Assembly (NCBI GenBank): GCA_002786025.1
Contig: NHNW01000004.1
Location: 496,001 to 560,000, forward strand
DNA from: Zasmidium citrigriseum
Lineage: Eukaryota; Ascomycota; Dothideomycetes; Mycosphaerellales; Mycosphaerellaceae
Direction of reading: 5' to 3'
Length of the DNA stretch: 64,000 nucleotides
Shown: positions 51,540-59,729 of the stretch, in pieces
Position numbering within the stretch: position 1 is the first letter of the stretch
Layout: every line of letters begins with the position of its first letter
Notes under the pieces: model-generated
What the model was told of the DNA's origin: nothing
The model's input: only the letters and a program-made list of their open reading frames with translations
Databases searched by the model: none
Position numbers and translations under genes: made by a program

Positions 51540-53030
51540 TCAGTCCTTATCTGTGCTGGTGACAGGCTTCTTCTCGACAAGTCTGGTCCATCGGCGACGC
51601 CTCCATTCGCCGCGCCTCTCGAGGCCCGTGCCTTCTTCCCAGCCGCTCTTGGGAACGCTTCTCACGCGTTTCTGTTTGCCCTTGACCGGTGTGTTCAAGA
51701 GATCGACTTCCTCAGGTGGTATGTCATATACCCACCTTTCGCCTTCCGTCTCGATTTCGACGCCGGTGATCATACGTTGTTCCACCCATTCGCGACTGAA
51801 GAGATCGAGATTCCATTTCTTCTCCTTCCACTTCCAACCCGCGGGAGCCTGTACGTCCTCGAAGAACTGCGTCCCCTTAGGCCGAACTTCTGCGAGGCGA
51901 GCTTGGCTGAGTGGATCGTATGGTGAAGGTGAGAAGAGCCAGGACTCCCAGGTGTCACTTCCTGAATGATACTTCTGCAATTCAAAGATCTCGACTTGTC
52001 GTAGCTCGGCGGGCTCGTCCATAATGACATCTGTCTCCACCCAGTTGCGTAAGGTCGTCTGAAGCAGCTGGAAGTGTTGGTACAGCTGGCTGACGTTCTG
52101 CGACGACAACAAGACCTTCTGGGATCTTGGGTGTCCAGCGAGGGTGAGGCCCCAGCCACCAATCAGCGCTATGAGCCTCCATGGAACCAGATGGCTTGCG
52201 ATGAAAGCGGCGCAGCTCAGCATGAAGAGGGACAGGTACAGCGTTGAGCTGACAGCCTCATCGCTGAAGTTGGTGTACGGTGTGATGTATTCGTTGGCAC
52301 TGTCATGCAGCCGCGAGAAGTCCTCCATGGCATTCTGTAGATCTCTCATGTTCCTCCAAAAGTCGCGACTGAGATCAGGCGCCGGTCGAACCCTGCTCGC
52401 AGGTGCGGTGGGAGGGCCATGATAGCTAGGCTCAATCCTGGGATCGTTGACTGGCGTAGGGTGTCTCGCGAGGAAAGACGGTATCATGACGCTGAATAGA
52501 ATGCCAACCATCGGTATCAAGGGCAGCAGATGCGGTTCCAGACAGATCAAGGTATAGATAGCCAGGAATGACAGCGTTGCCGTCCTCCGGCGCCAGGTGA
52601 ACAAGTGTATCAACCTATTCTGCAGCACGAAGACCACACCAATTCGTGCATTAAACCTTCGGAAGTTGTACGCGAGCAGACGAGGCCCAAACTCCGGCCG
52701 CTCAACATACGTTTGCGAGCGCCTGTCCTTCTTCTTCGGGGGCTGTGGGAAGTCATCGCCATCGTCAGGAATGTCGGAGGGGAGGATCTGGGATATAATG
52801 CTCGAAAAGACTCGGTCCTGGAGTGTCTGTCGTCCTTCTGGTGTGCCGTATTCCTCAAACTTGCCCTTCACCTTGTTTGCCTGCTGCCTCAGTCTCTCCC
52901 GTGTGCCTAGCTCTTGATCGCGTTCGCTGTCGGACGGTGCGGTCGATTCGAGGTCTTCGTTCGTTGGAATGCGGATGACGGGTATGGGTTCGTCACGGTT
53001 GGCGATGGAGTTCGGGTCGTCTTCTTCCAT
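51540..53030 (-). CDS. Peroxin-23/24-family protein with DysF domain
   Basis: A single exon of 496 residues from ATG 53030. A polar start is followed by the family block LQDRVFSSIISQILPSD. Two hydrophobic hairpins come next, near 148-187 (SFLAIYTLICLEPHLLPLIPM) and 262-300 (LYLSLFMLSCAAFIASHLV), similar to reticulon-like segments. The C-terminal dysferlin-type region has WESWLFSPSPYDPLSQARL, GWKWKEKKWNLDLFSREWVEQRM and GERWVYDIP. Fungal PEX23/PEX24/PEX30 proteins sit in the ER and at ER-peroxisome contacts and set peroxisome number and size. The short basic C-terminus (RRGEWRRRRWTRLV) also matches the DysFC pattern. The exact subfamily (24, 28, 29 or 30) is undetermined. Confidence 0.87.
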   Translation of the reverse strand: MEEDDPNSIANRDEPIPVIRIPTNEDLESTAPSDSERDQELGTRERLRQQANKVKGKFEEYGTPEGRQTLQDRVFSSIISQILPSDIPDDGDDFPQPPKKKDRRSQTYVERPEFGPRLLAYNFRRFNARIGVVFVLQNRLIHLFTWRRRTATLSFLAIYTLICLEPHLLPLIPMVGILFSVMIPSFLARHPTPVNDPRIEPSYHGPPTAPASRVRPAPDLSRDFWRNMRDLQNAMEDFSRLHDSANEYITPYTNFSDEAVSSTLYLSLFMLSCAAFIASHLVPWRLIALIGGWGLTLAGHPRSQKVLLSSQNVSQLYQHFQLLQTTLRNWVETDVIMDEPAELRQVEIFELQKYHSGSDTWESWLFSPSPYDPLSQARLAEVRPKGTQFFEDVQAPAGWKWKEKKWNLDLFSREWVEQRMITGVEIETEGERWVYDIPPEEVDLLNTPVKGKQKRVRSVPKSGWEEGTGLERRGEWRRRRWTRLVEKKPVTSTDKD

Positions 53031-53354
53031 GGCGTGTGCTTCGTACTACCGAACGGCGGGTTGCGAGGGTATGGAGAGTCTATGTGCTGTTACAAGTTTG
53101 TGTTGCAGTGATCATACTGCGCGCATCACGAGGGTAGGCGACCTCGCGAGCGTTGGAAGCTGCCCGCCTGATGTCATGTGAAAGCCAAGCCAAGACTTCA
53201 AGAACGGGGCAGACAATGGATACGAGGGGAAGAAAGAGAAGACACAATTGGTTCAGTATCGATGTCTTCTGAGACTGTGCATTACTGCTTCAAATCTATG
53301 AGGTTCTAACTAAACTCTATTGCGTGGGTCCTTGCTCGTGTCATGCGGGTCGTC
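53031..53354. other. Spacer between two minus-strand genes
   Basis: These 324 bp hold the peroxin promoter and the 3' flank of the SREBP gene. No element recognised. Confidence 0.5.
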
Positions 53355-56303
53355 CTAAGTAACGACCACCACCGGGCTCGCGTTCGATCGCACTGGACTG
53401 GAGCTCTGGCTCTGTACTGCGGAGCCATACCCGCTGTCTCTCTCGTCCCAGCCTCCAAGTTGCTTGGCCACGTTCAAACATAGCTTCACCACTCTGCTCC
53501 GTTCATCGTGTCCAAGGCCGCTTTCTCGGCCAGCTGAGGTGCCCACCCATACACGAAGACTGCCTGCAAGTTCCTCCATACCATGCTGTGCAGGGGCAGG
53601 CAGGTCCTTTCTTGATGCCAAGATGCGCAGTAGTCGGAATGCTGCAACTGCTGCGAGCAGAGAGAAGTCTCCTGGTGCCAGCTGAAGAGTGTTGAGAGCG
53701 TTGAATGCGCGCTCCCTTGCAACGGTCTTCGAAGATGACACCGAACAGAGCGATATGAGCTTGGCTAGCGTCAACGCAGTGCACACGTCAGGAGACGCAG
53801 GTGCGTGACTGACGAGATTCATACCGCCAGTCGGTGAGAGCACTGGCAGAGCCTCCAGTGCCACGACAATGTTGGCCTCGCGGTTCGTATTCGAGAGGAC
53901 AGCCTTTGCCGCGAGGGCGCGAACATGTGTACTTGAAGCAGGCGGGGCAACACTAAGAGCCAGTCCTACGTAGTACTCCGTGTCGAAGGTCGATGGGTTG
54001 TCGCTCACAGCATCGGCAAGTGTATCATCCAGTACCGTGTTTGTGTACCATGCCGCCACTGCGTCCAGAGGCGAGCGAATCGCATGGTCTTCGACAACGC
54101 TGTCTTTGGCTGCATTGGGTACAAGGCCATGGGCGCTGGACTTGTTCCAAGCCAGATTCCACGCACGCTGTATCATCTCGTCGCTCAGTACCTCGTCGCA
54201 GTCCAGCTCCACGAGACGGGCGAGATGATCGGGCAATGGCTCCGCTTCCTCATCGTCGCTGAGATATCGGTCGTGGGCTTTGGCCGCAAGCTCTTTGTGA
54301 ATTCTTCTCGCAGAGTCCCAGTAGAAGTGGCCGACCTTCTCTGTGAATTGCTTGAATCCAATCATGTTTCCATAACCAGCATTCGCTACCTCCCAGAAGA
54401 AGACGCGGAAGTGGACAGCCTTCTGCATGAGTCTTGCAGGCGAATCAGGTAGGGTGCCGCTCTCCATGAGCGTCAGAAGCAATCGGTAGTAAGACACTTG
54501 AGCGTCACCGCCGGCAAGCTGCGCGTCGATGGCGATGTCCCAAGCCTTGATGCGGGCGGCTTCCTCTTCTTTGTTTGTGCCAGTCAGATTCGTAAAAGCT
54601 TCTGCACCGATGATCCGACGCAGACTGAGCTGCAGCATCTTCAAGCCAACAGCGACGACCTCCAGCAGGAAGTGCTTGGGCACCCAAACAGTCTGAATGG
54701 CAGTGTCCCAAGCCTTGCGACGAACCTCCACGGGAGATGCCAGCGAGGGCGCCTTGGGAAGCTGCGCCGACATTCGCATTTTCTGCTTCCGCCGAGGTGA
54801 GAAGTTAAGCAAGGGCGAAAGAAGGTAGACCAGGGCGCCGACGACCAGCATCATCTTCAGCAGTGGTAAGAATGCCTGTCGTGAGATGTCGCTCATCGAA
54901 GACGACGACGAGCCTTCAACGAAGCGCTTGAACAAGTGTGTAGGGATTGCAGCGAGGGAGCGGTCAGACGTATCCTGTCCTGACTGCTGTTCACTGAAGC
55001 CTTCCATGACCATGATGCCCGCCATGGTACCGAGCATCATCTTGTTCATGAAGCCACCGCCTCTGCCGTTCACATATTGCGGCTGGTTCTGCGCTTCGAC
55101 GGGAGGATTTGGTGGTCGTGCATAAGTCGGCTGGCCTTGTTGTTGCATGTACTGCTGTTGTGCGCCAGGCTGACCGAACCTCGATTGATCCTGCGGTACA
55201 TTGAGGAAGTTTGGAGCTCCACCTTGCGAGGCCGACGATGCTTCTCGAGATCGAGATGTGGATGTCGAGGGAGGGCTGCTGCTGACATGCCTGTCCTTAG
55301 ACTTTCCAATGGCAGCTTCAACCTTGGCGAGCTGCGCCTTGAGTTCTGCCATTTCATCCGCCATGGTCTTGTTTCGCTTCTCCAGATGCTTAATGTATTC
55401 AGTCGCCTTGGCCATGACAGTAGCCTTGTTCAATTTGTGGGCAGGAGTTAGGCCTTCCAAGTCTTCAGACTGTTGGCCTTTGTTCGCTCGGCCCAAGGCG
55501 CGCAGGGCAGGTACGCTGTTTCGCAACTCGACAATCTTGTCATTGAGGTTGTTTCGGTATCGCTTCTCGATGACATTGTGTGAGGTCTTCTTAATAGGTC
55601 CATCTTCTCCATCCTGTGAATCGCCGTCGCCCTCAACGCTCTCTGCCTTCGGCTCCGGCTGCAGCTGCGTTTCGGCCTTCCTCTTGCGACCACCGCGCTT
55701 CTTTGGTGGATCCGGAGAGTCTGATGAGATGCTTTGCCGGGGCTGAGAATTGGACTGAGAAGTAGACTCTGGACTATGGTGGAGACTCGGTGTGGTAGCG
55801 GTGAGGGACACGGCGGATTGCAGCTGCTGGGTCTGGTCGTTCGACAAAGCGGAGAGCGATACACTTGGGTCTTCTACAGCATTGGTAGAGAGAGGCCATG
55901 CTGCCGTATTCGTGTCGATCTTGGGTATATCGGGTAGGTTATGCAAGCCCGCGACCTGGTGGAAGTCGAAGTCGGCGTTGATATCATGATTCGTGCCAAA
56001 CAAGAAGGCATCATTAGAGAAGTCATTGTTGCCACCAAAGTCCAGATCGTTGCCGCCCACGATCAAGGGCGGGACGAGGGGCTCTTCGTCAGTATTCCCA
56101 AAGGCCGGGAAGGCAGGGTCCTGTAACGGTGAATCGTTCTTGGAAGACCCTGAGTTGAATGTGCCGCCGTCGGGCGAGGTGGGTTCGGCGGTGGGATCCC
56201 ATCGCAGCCAGTCTTCCCAGTCTTCGTGGTTGCTGCCGGCGTCGAGCTGCGCGCCGAAGGGAGGCACCTGTTGAGAGAAACCTCCCTGCCAAGAAGAGTC
56301 CAT
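53355..56303 (-). CDS. srbA: SREBP-type membrane-bound bHLH transcription factor
   Basis: A single exon of 982 residues from ATG 56303; a TTG 12 codons higher precedes an in-frame stop and is rejected. An acidic, Asp/Asn/Phe-rich activation region leads to a basic stretch (KKRGGRKRK). The bHLH (about 241-310) follows, with EKRYRNNLNDKI; its Tyr249 in place of the usual Arg is diagnostic of SREBPs and permits binding to SRE as well as E-box DNA. An ALGRANKGQ-containing loop and a leucine-zipper continuation follow. Two hydrophobic segments lie near 419-435 and 478-500, so the factor should be ER-anchored and released by proteolysis. The C-terminal DUF2014-like region is complete. SrbA-type factors control ergosterol synthesis, hypoxia adaptation and azole response. 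Confidence 0.94.
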   Translation of the reverse strand: MDSSWQGGFSQQVPPFGAQLDAGSNHEDWEDWLRWDPTAEPTSPDGGTFNSGSSKNDSPLQDPAFPAFGNTDEEPLVPPLIVGGNDLDFGGNNDFSNDAFLFGTNHDINADFDFHQVAGLHNLPDIPKIDTNTAAWPLSTNAVEDPSVSLSALSNDQTQQLQSAVSLTATTPSLHHSPESTSQSNSQPRQSISSDSPDPPKKRGGRKRKAETQLQPEPKAESVEGDGDSQDGEDGPIKKTSHNVIEKRYRNNLNDKIVELRNSVPALRALGRANKGQQSEDLEGLTPAHKLNKATVMAKATEYIKHLEKRNKTMADEMAELKAQLAKVEAAIGKSKDRHVSSSPPSTSTSRSREASSASQGGAPNFLNVPQDQSRFGQPGAQQQYMQQQGQPTYARPPNPPVEAQNQPQYVNGRGGGFMNKMMLGTMAGIMVMEGFSEQQSGQDTSDRSLAAIPTHLFKRFVEGSSSSSMSDISRQAFLPLLKMMLVVGALVYLLSPLLNFSPRRKQKMRMSAQLPKAPSLASPVEVRRKAWDTAIQTVWVPKHFLLEVVAVGLKMLQLSLRRIIGAEAFTNLTGTNKEEEAARIKAWDIAIDAQLAGGDAQVSYYRLLLTLMESGTLPDSPARLMQKAVHFRVFFWEVANAGYGNMIGFKQFTEKVGHFYWDSARRIHKELAAKAHDRYLSDDEEAEPLPDHLARLVELDCDEVLSDEMIQRAWNLAWNKSSAHGLVPNAAKDSVVEDHAIRSPLDAVAAWYTNTVLDDTLADAVSDNPSTFDTEYYVGLALSVAPPASSTHVRALAAKAVLSNTNREANIVVALEALPVLSPTGGMNLVSHAPASPDVCTALTLAKLISLCSVSSSKTVARERAFNALNTLQLAPGDFSLLAAVAAFRLLRILASRKDLPAPAQHGMEELAGSLRVWVGTSAGRESGLGHDERSRVVKLCLNVAKQLGGWDERDSGYGSAVQSQSSSPVRSNASPVVVVT

Positions 56304-56998
56304 ATCGCGCGTGTCAATGGCGGCGGCGGGCGTATGCAAGGCAAGACTTAGTTGGGTTTGGCCTTAACGCAGACAGTTCGCCATCCTCAGCTGAGACTTC
56401 TGGAGACTGGTTCGAGGGGAGCGGCGCGGAGATTATTTGAAGACGTAAGTGAGAAACAGGCGGTGATGTCTTCGTGGTTTGGATCCTCCTCCAAAATCGA
56501 ACCACCGCGAGCGACAAGCCGCTTCTCGTGGCTGCGTGGCTGCACTGCACAGCCCCACACATCTCACTTCCCGGCTGCTGTTTTTCCCGGTCGAGGGCAG
56601 GATGATAACGGGTTCAAACCCTTCCGACTACTCGGTATGCCCGTCTCACTCTCGATGAAGCAGTAATCTGACACTGCTGCTTCGAAGCGATCAAAATGCC
56701 TGTCTTAATTCATGCTTTCTGCCACAGCCTCACCGCAGCCTCATCTTCGCGTCGAGCAGAGACGAAGACGAATTCCGTTATCGGAGCGACGACGACATTT
56801 TCATATGGAAACGCAAACGCAATGAAATGCTCCTAGTCAGGCTGCCACATGGTTTGTACGTCATGCGAGCGGGAGGGTGGTTGCTGAAAATAACTCAAGT
56901 TGTCATTACTGTCGTGACGATGGCGAAGATCTATCAAGTCAACGAGCCATCCGTGATGCATGTTAAAGTGATCATCAGGTTGCTTTGCAGCAGAACAT
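56304..56998. other. SREBP promoter and IDO 3' flank
   Basis: These 695 bp separate two minus-strand genes. I see no gene, and no exact SRE (ATCACCCCAC). Confidence 0.5.
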
Positions 56999-58438
56999 CT
57001 AGGTAAAGCAGATACCACCACCAAGCTCGACTTTCCAAACTCCTGCGAGGCCCTGCTTGACCTCGCACTCGTCCTCTGCGCCACCGCGACCGCTCTTCTT
57101 GTTAAGGAGGCGACGAGTCCACGCATCGACTGCTGGCTCTCCTGTCTCGTCTCTTGCTTGACGCAAGAATGGGATGAGAGAGGTACCACCAGTGCCGGTC
57201 AAGTCGTTCTTGGCCTTGTCGCCCTCAGTTGATGCAGACTTGGTGCGATAGGCCAGGTTGACCTTCTTCGATTGCTCCTCAGGCTGCTTCTCGCCGTCCT
57301 TCTCCTTGGCCTTTCGGCTCTGGACAATGATGTAGCGACTAACCACCTGAATGTGCTTGTCTCTGAATGCGCTAAGCATGGCCAAACAAGCATCAAAGGC
57401 GAGACCCAAGGCACGGTCGTAGAAGTGCTCCTCGACAAAGCTGCGAATGTTCGCCACCCTATGAACTTGCTCCAAGAATTGCGCATGCTTCCCTGGCATG
57501 TACTTGCGCATCTCCTTGATGAAGTTCTCACTGGGCTTGGACGGCTTCTTCTCGTGCTCACCGCTAGCCTTCGTCTGTCCTGTAGGGCGATGTTCGACGC
57601 CGAGTACAATGTCGAAGAACTGGATGATGCTGGACTGCGCATTGCTTCCGCCGCTATACTGCACGTATCGCTGCTTATTGATGGGACCTCCGTTGTCGAA
57701 AACCACTCCATTTGGCAGTCCGGCTTCGGCCATGTTCTTACTACCAGCCAGGAATGGACGAATGCGATGGTAAAACACGTGAGGATCGCACTGGTCGTGC
57801 ATTCGAACGAGCACTGAGCCAAGTTCATCCAGGCGCTCAGCAAAGGTCCTCAAGCTTTCTGTCACGGTGGCTCGATCTCCATTGTCGGCGGCTTCAATGG
57901 CCCGGAGCATCAGTGGGATGGTCGGCCCTGCTCGAGCCTCCATGGCGACGCTGATCAGATAGAACCATTTTTCATCGAGCGAACCAGTAAAGGTGTCGAT
58001 GGTGTCCAAGTTGGCGAGTGTATCGGATCGCTCCGAATCGAAGATGGGCTTCCAGTTCCAAAGTACAACGCCGGCATATGTGGCGACGGGTGGAAGCTGG
58101 AGATGCTTGCAAGTCGCCATGAAAGGGACCGTAATAGGAGCTGGCACTCTCTCACATGGTCGATCTCCACCCCAAATATAAGCATGTGCAATGAAGGCCA
58201 ACACGCTGTATGCTCGACGCCATTGGGGCTCGTCCATCAAATGGTCCGTCGAGAGTACTGGCAGCTTCTGTACAACCTCCCGCAATCTCTTGCTCAAGAT
58301 CAGACCTTGCAGGTTTCCCATGATATACTCCCATGGCTCGTAATAGGAATCGGAAAGGCGCTCAACTGGCGGTTCGGTTGGGAGGAATCCATTCTGGATA
58401 GAGACGTCGTAGTCTTCAGGCTTTGGGATTGGAACCAT
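56999..58438 (-). CDS. BNA2: Indoleamine 2,3-dioxygenase (kynurenine pathway)
   Basis: A single exon of 479 residues from ATG 58438 (MVPIPKPEDYDVSIQNGFLP), the family's usual start; the frame stays open above it but holds only a GTG. Conserved blocks are FYLISVAMEARAGPTIPLML, RIRPFLAGS, YVQYSGGSNAQSSIIQFFDI and MRKYMPGKHAQFLE. The proximal haem ligand His362 lies in FRDKHIQVVSRYI. A charged insert at about 375-410 (KAKEKDGEKQPEEQSKK) is usual in fungal enzymes. IDO opens the indole ring of tryptophan to give N-formylkynurenine, the first step of de novo NAD+ synthesis and of tryptophan breakdown, in the cytosol. Its linkage to TRP4 and TRP5 is noted separately. Confidence 0.95.
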   Translation of the reverse strand: MVPIPKPEDYDVSIQNGFLPTEPPVERLSDSYYEPWEYIMGNLQGLILSKRLREVVQKLPVLSTDHLMDEPQWRRAYSVLAFIAHAYIWGGDRPCERVPAPITVPFMATCKHLQLPPVATYAGVVLWNWKPIFDSERSDTLANLDTIDTFTGSLDEKWFYLISVAMEARAGPTIPLMLRAIEAADNGDRATVTESLRTFAERLDELGSVLVRMHDQCDPHVFYHRIRPFLAGSKNMAEAGLPNGVVFDNGGPINKQRYVQYSGGSNAQSSIIQFFDIVLGVEHRPTGQTKASGEHEKKPSKPSENFIKEMRKYMPGKHAQFLEQVHRVANIRSFVEEHFYDRALGLAFDACLAMLSAFRDKHIQVVSRYIIVQSRKAKEKDGEKQPEEQSKKVNLAYRTKSASTEGDKAKNDLTGTGGTSLIPFLRQARDETGEPAVDAWTRRLLNKKSGRGGAEDECEVKQGLAGVWKVELGGGICFT

Positions 58439-59612
58439 ATTGATTCCAGCCAGACGCAGGCTTGCGACGTTGGGGCCTTCGTAGTGGCCTGTACGCAACG
58501 TTGCAAGCCCAGCCGTTCGAGGATCGTGTAGGTGGGGCTCGTTCTTGTCTGCGTCGCAGCGTCGTTGTGGGCAGTCGCGGTAGTCGAGTCGCTGTGATAG
58601 ATAGTGATCGGAGTGAGAGGAGCCTGAATTGGGGTTTCGGAGGGTCAATGGAGTGGTGTCAGTCGTCGAAAGACCTTTTCTTAGGGCGCTAGTAGTCACG
58701 GGATGTGGCGGGTAGGCCGATGGCGGCAGGTGAAGTCAAGTCTAGAAGAGAGAGCGAGCAAAATGCATGACGAGGGAAGAGCACGACACGCCGCACCAAT
58801 CAGCAATCGCAAAACCTCACCGAATGCGATATTGTGCCGGGCACACTTATGTCGTCGCTGATCAAGCAATGCGCCTCGCGTGCGCACAAAGGAATGATGA
58901 GAAATGGCGACCTCTTGCTCCACCTCAAAGTCCGCCGCGACTTCCGCTGGACCTTGATGGCGAGGGCGTGCAAATTCCGTTGGTCCTTTCCGTTCACTCA
59001 CCGAAAGGGTATGGGCGATGTCCTGAACTGGTGTTGACAGAATCGAGATCGAATGTTTAATTGATGAGGGTGTTGTTTCGATGATTCGTAGAGATGTGAG
59101 ATTCGCGTTGTCCCTGGGAGAAGCCAATGCCGCGCAGCTGCAAGAATTCGTGGGATCGCTGTTGCAACGTTCTTCACATGATCAGCGAACGAACGCGGAC
59201 ATTCTCCAATCATTGGCCATTATTCACATGAACGACGATGTTCAAGAACATGCGAGTTCGAGTGGAAGGGCCCAATTTCCCCTTTGGGAAGACATTTCTT
59301 GGCGCTCAAATGAAGTGAATGGTAAAGACTTTTGTCAAAAGGTTGTTTTGCATTTCGAGGCGGGAATGTTGTGCACAACTGCCTGCCCCTGATTATTTCC
59401 CAGACTGAACATGACAAGTCCTCATCGTCTTTCTCGAACCTCTGACTGGTACTTCGAGAACATTGTTTCCTCAGCATCGTTGATTCCTTCATTCGACTTC
59501 AACACTCATCAAACGACGTTCAAGCTCCAGTGGGTCCCCGATTACAAGCTACATATTCGATTTGTAAGTCCCAGTACTTTATCAATACCTGTCTTGACAA
59601 TGTCAAGCTCAC
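58439..59612. other. Intergenic region, nothing recognised
   Basis: About 1.2 kb between IDO and the tRNA gene. It holds the IDO promoter. Short frames on both strands are without motifs. Confidence 0.45.
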
Positions 59613-59729
59613 GGTGAGATGGCCGAGTGGTTATGGCGTGTGACTCAAGCTTTGCTTGCTCGACGCCGACACGTTGAGTAGTATTCTCATGGGCTCTGCC
59701 CGCGTGGGTTCGAATCCCGTAGGTTCCCA
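59613..59729 (+). tRNA. tRNA-Leu (anticodon CAA), intron-containing; acceptor stem defective as read
   Basis: The D-arm (TGGCCGAGTGGTTATGGCG) is followed by an anticodon arm: TGTGA, CT, CAA (59646-59648), G37, a 36-nt intron (59650-59685), then C and TCATG, which closes the stem. The intron contains gttgag, complementary to the anticodon region, as in known fungal tRNA-Leu(CAA) introns. A long variable arm (GGGC/GCCC) marks class II, and the T-arm is GTGGG-TTCGAAT-CCCGT. The acceptor 5' strand (ggtgaga) pairs with the 3' strand (aggttcc) at only about three of seven positions. The gene is therefore either a pseudogene, altered at its 5' end, or my fold misplaces the end. It would decode UUG. 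Confidence 0.6.

Noticed and set aside
58439..58699. 87-codon extension of IDO
   Set aside because: Begins at GTG; the ATG at 58438 fits the known N-terminus.
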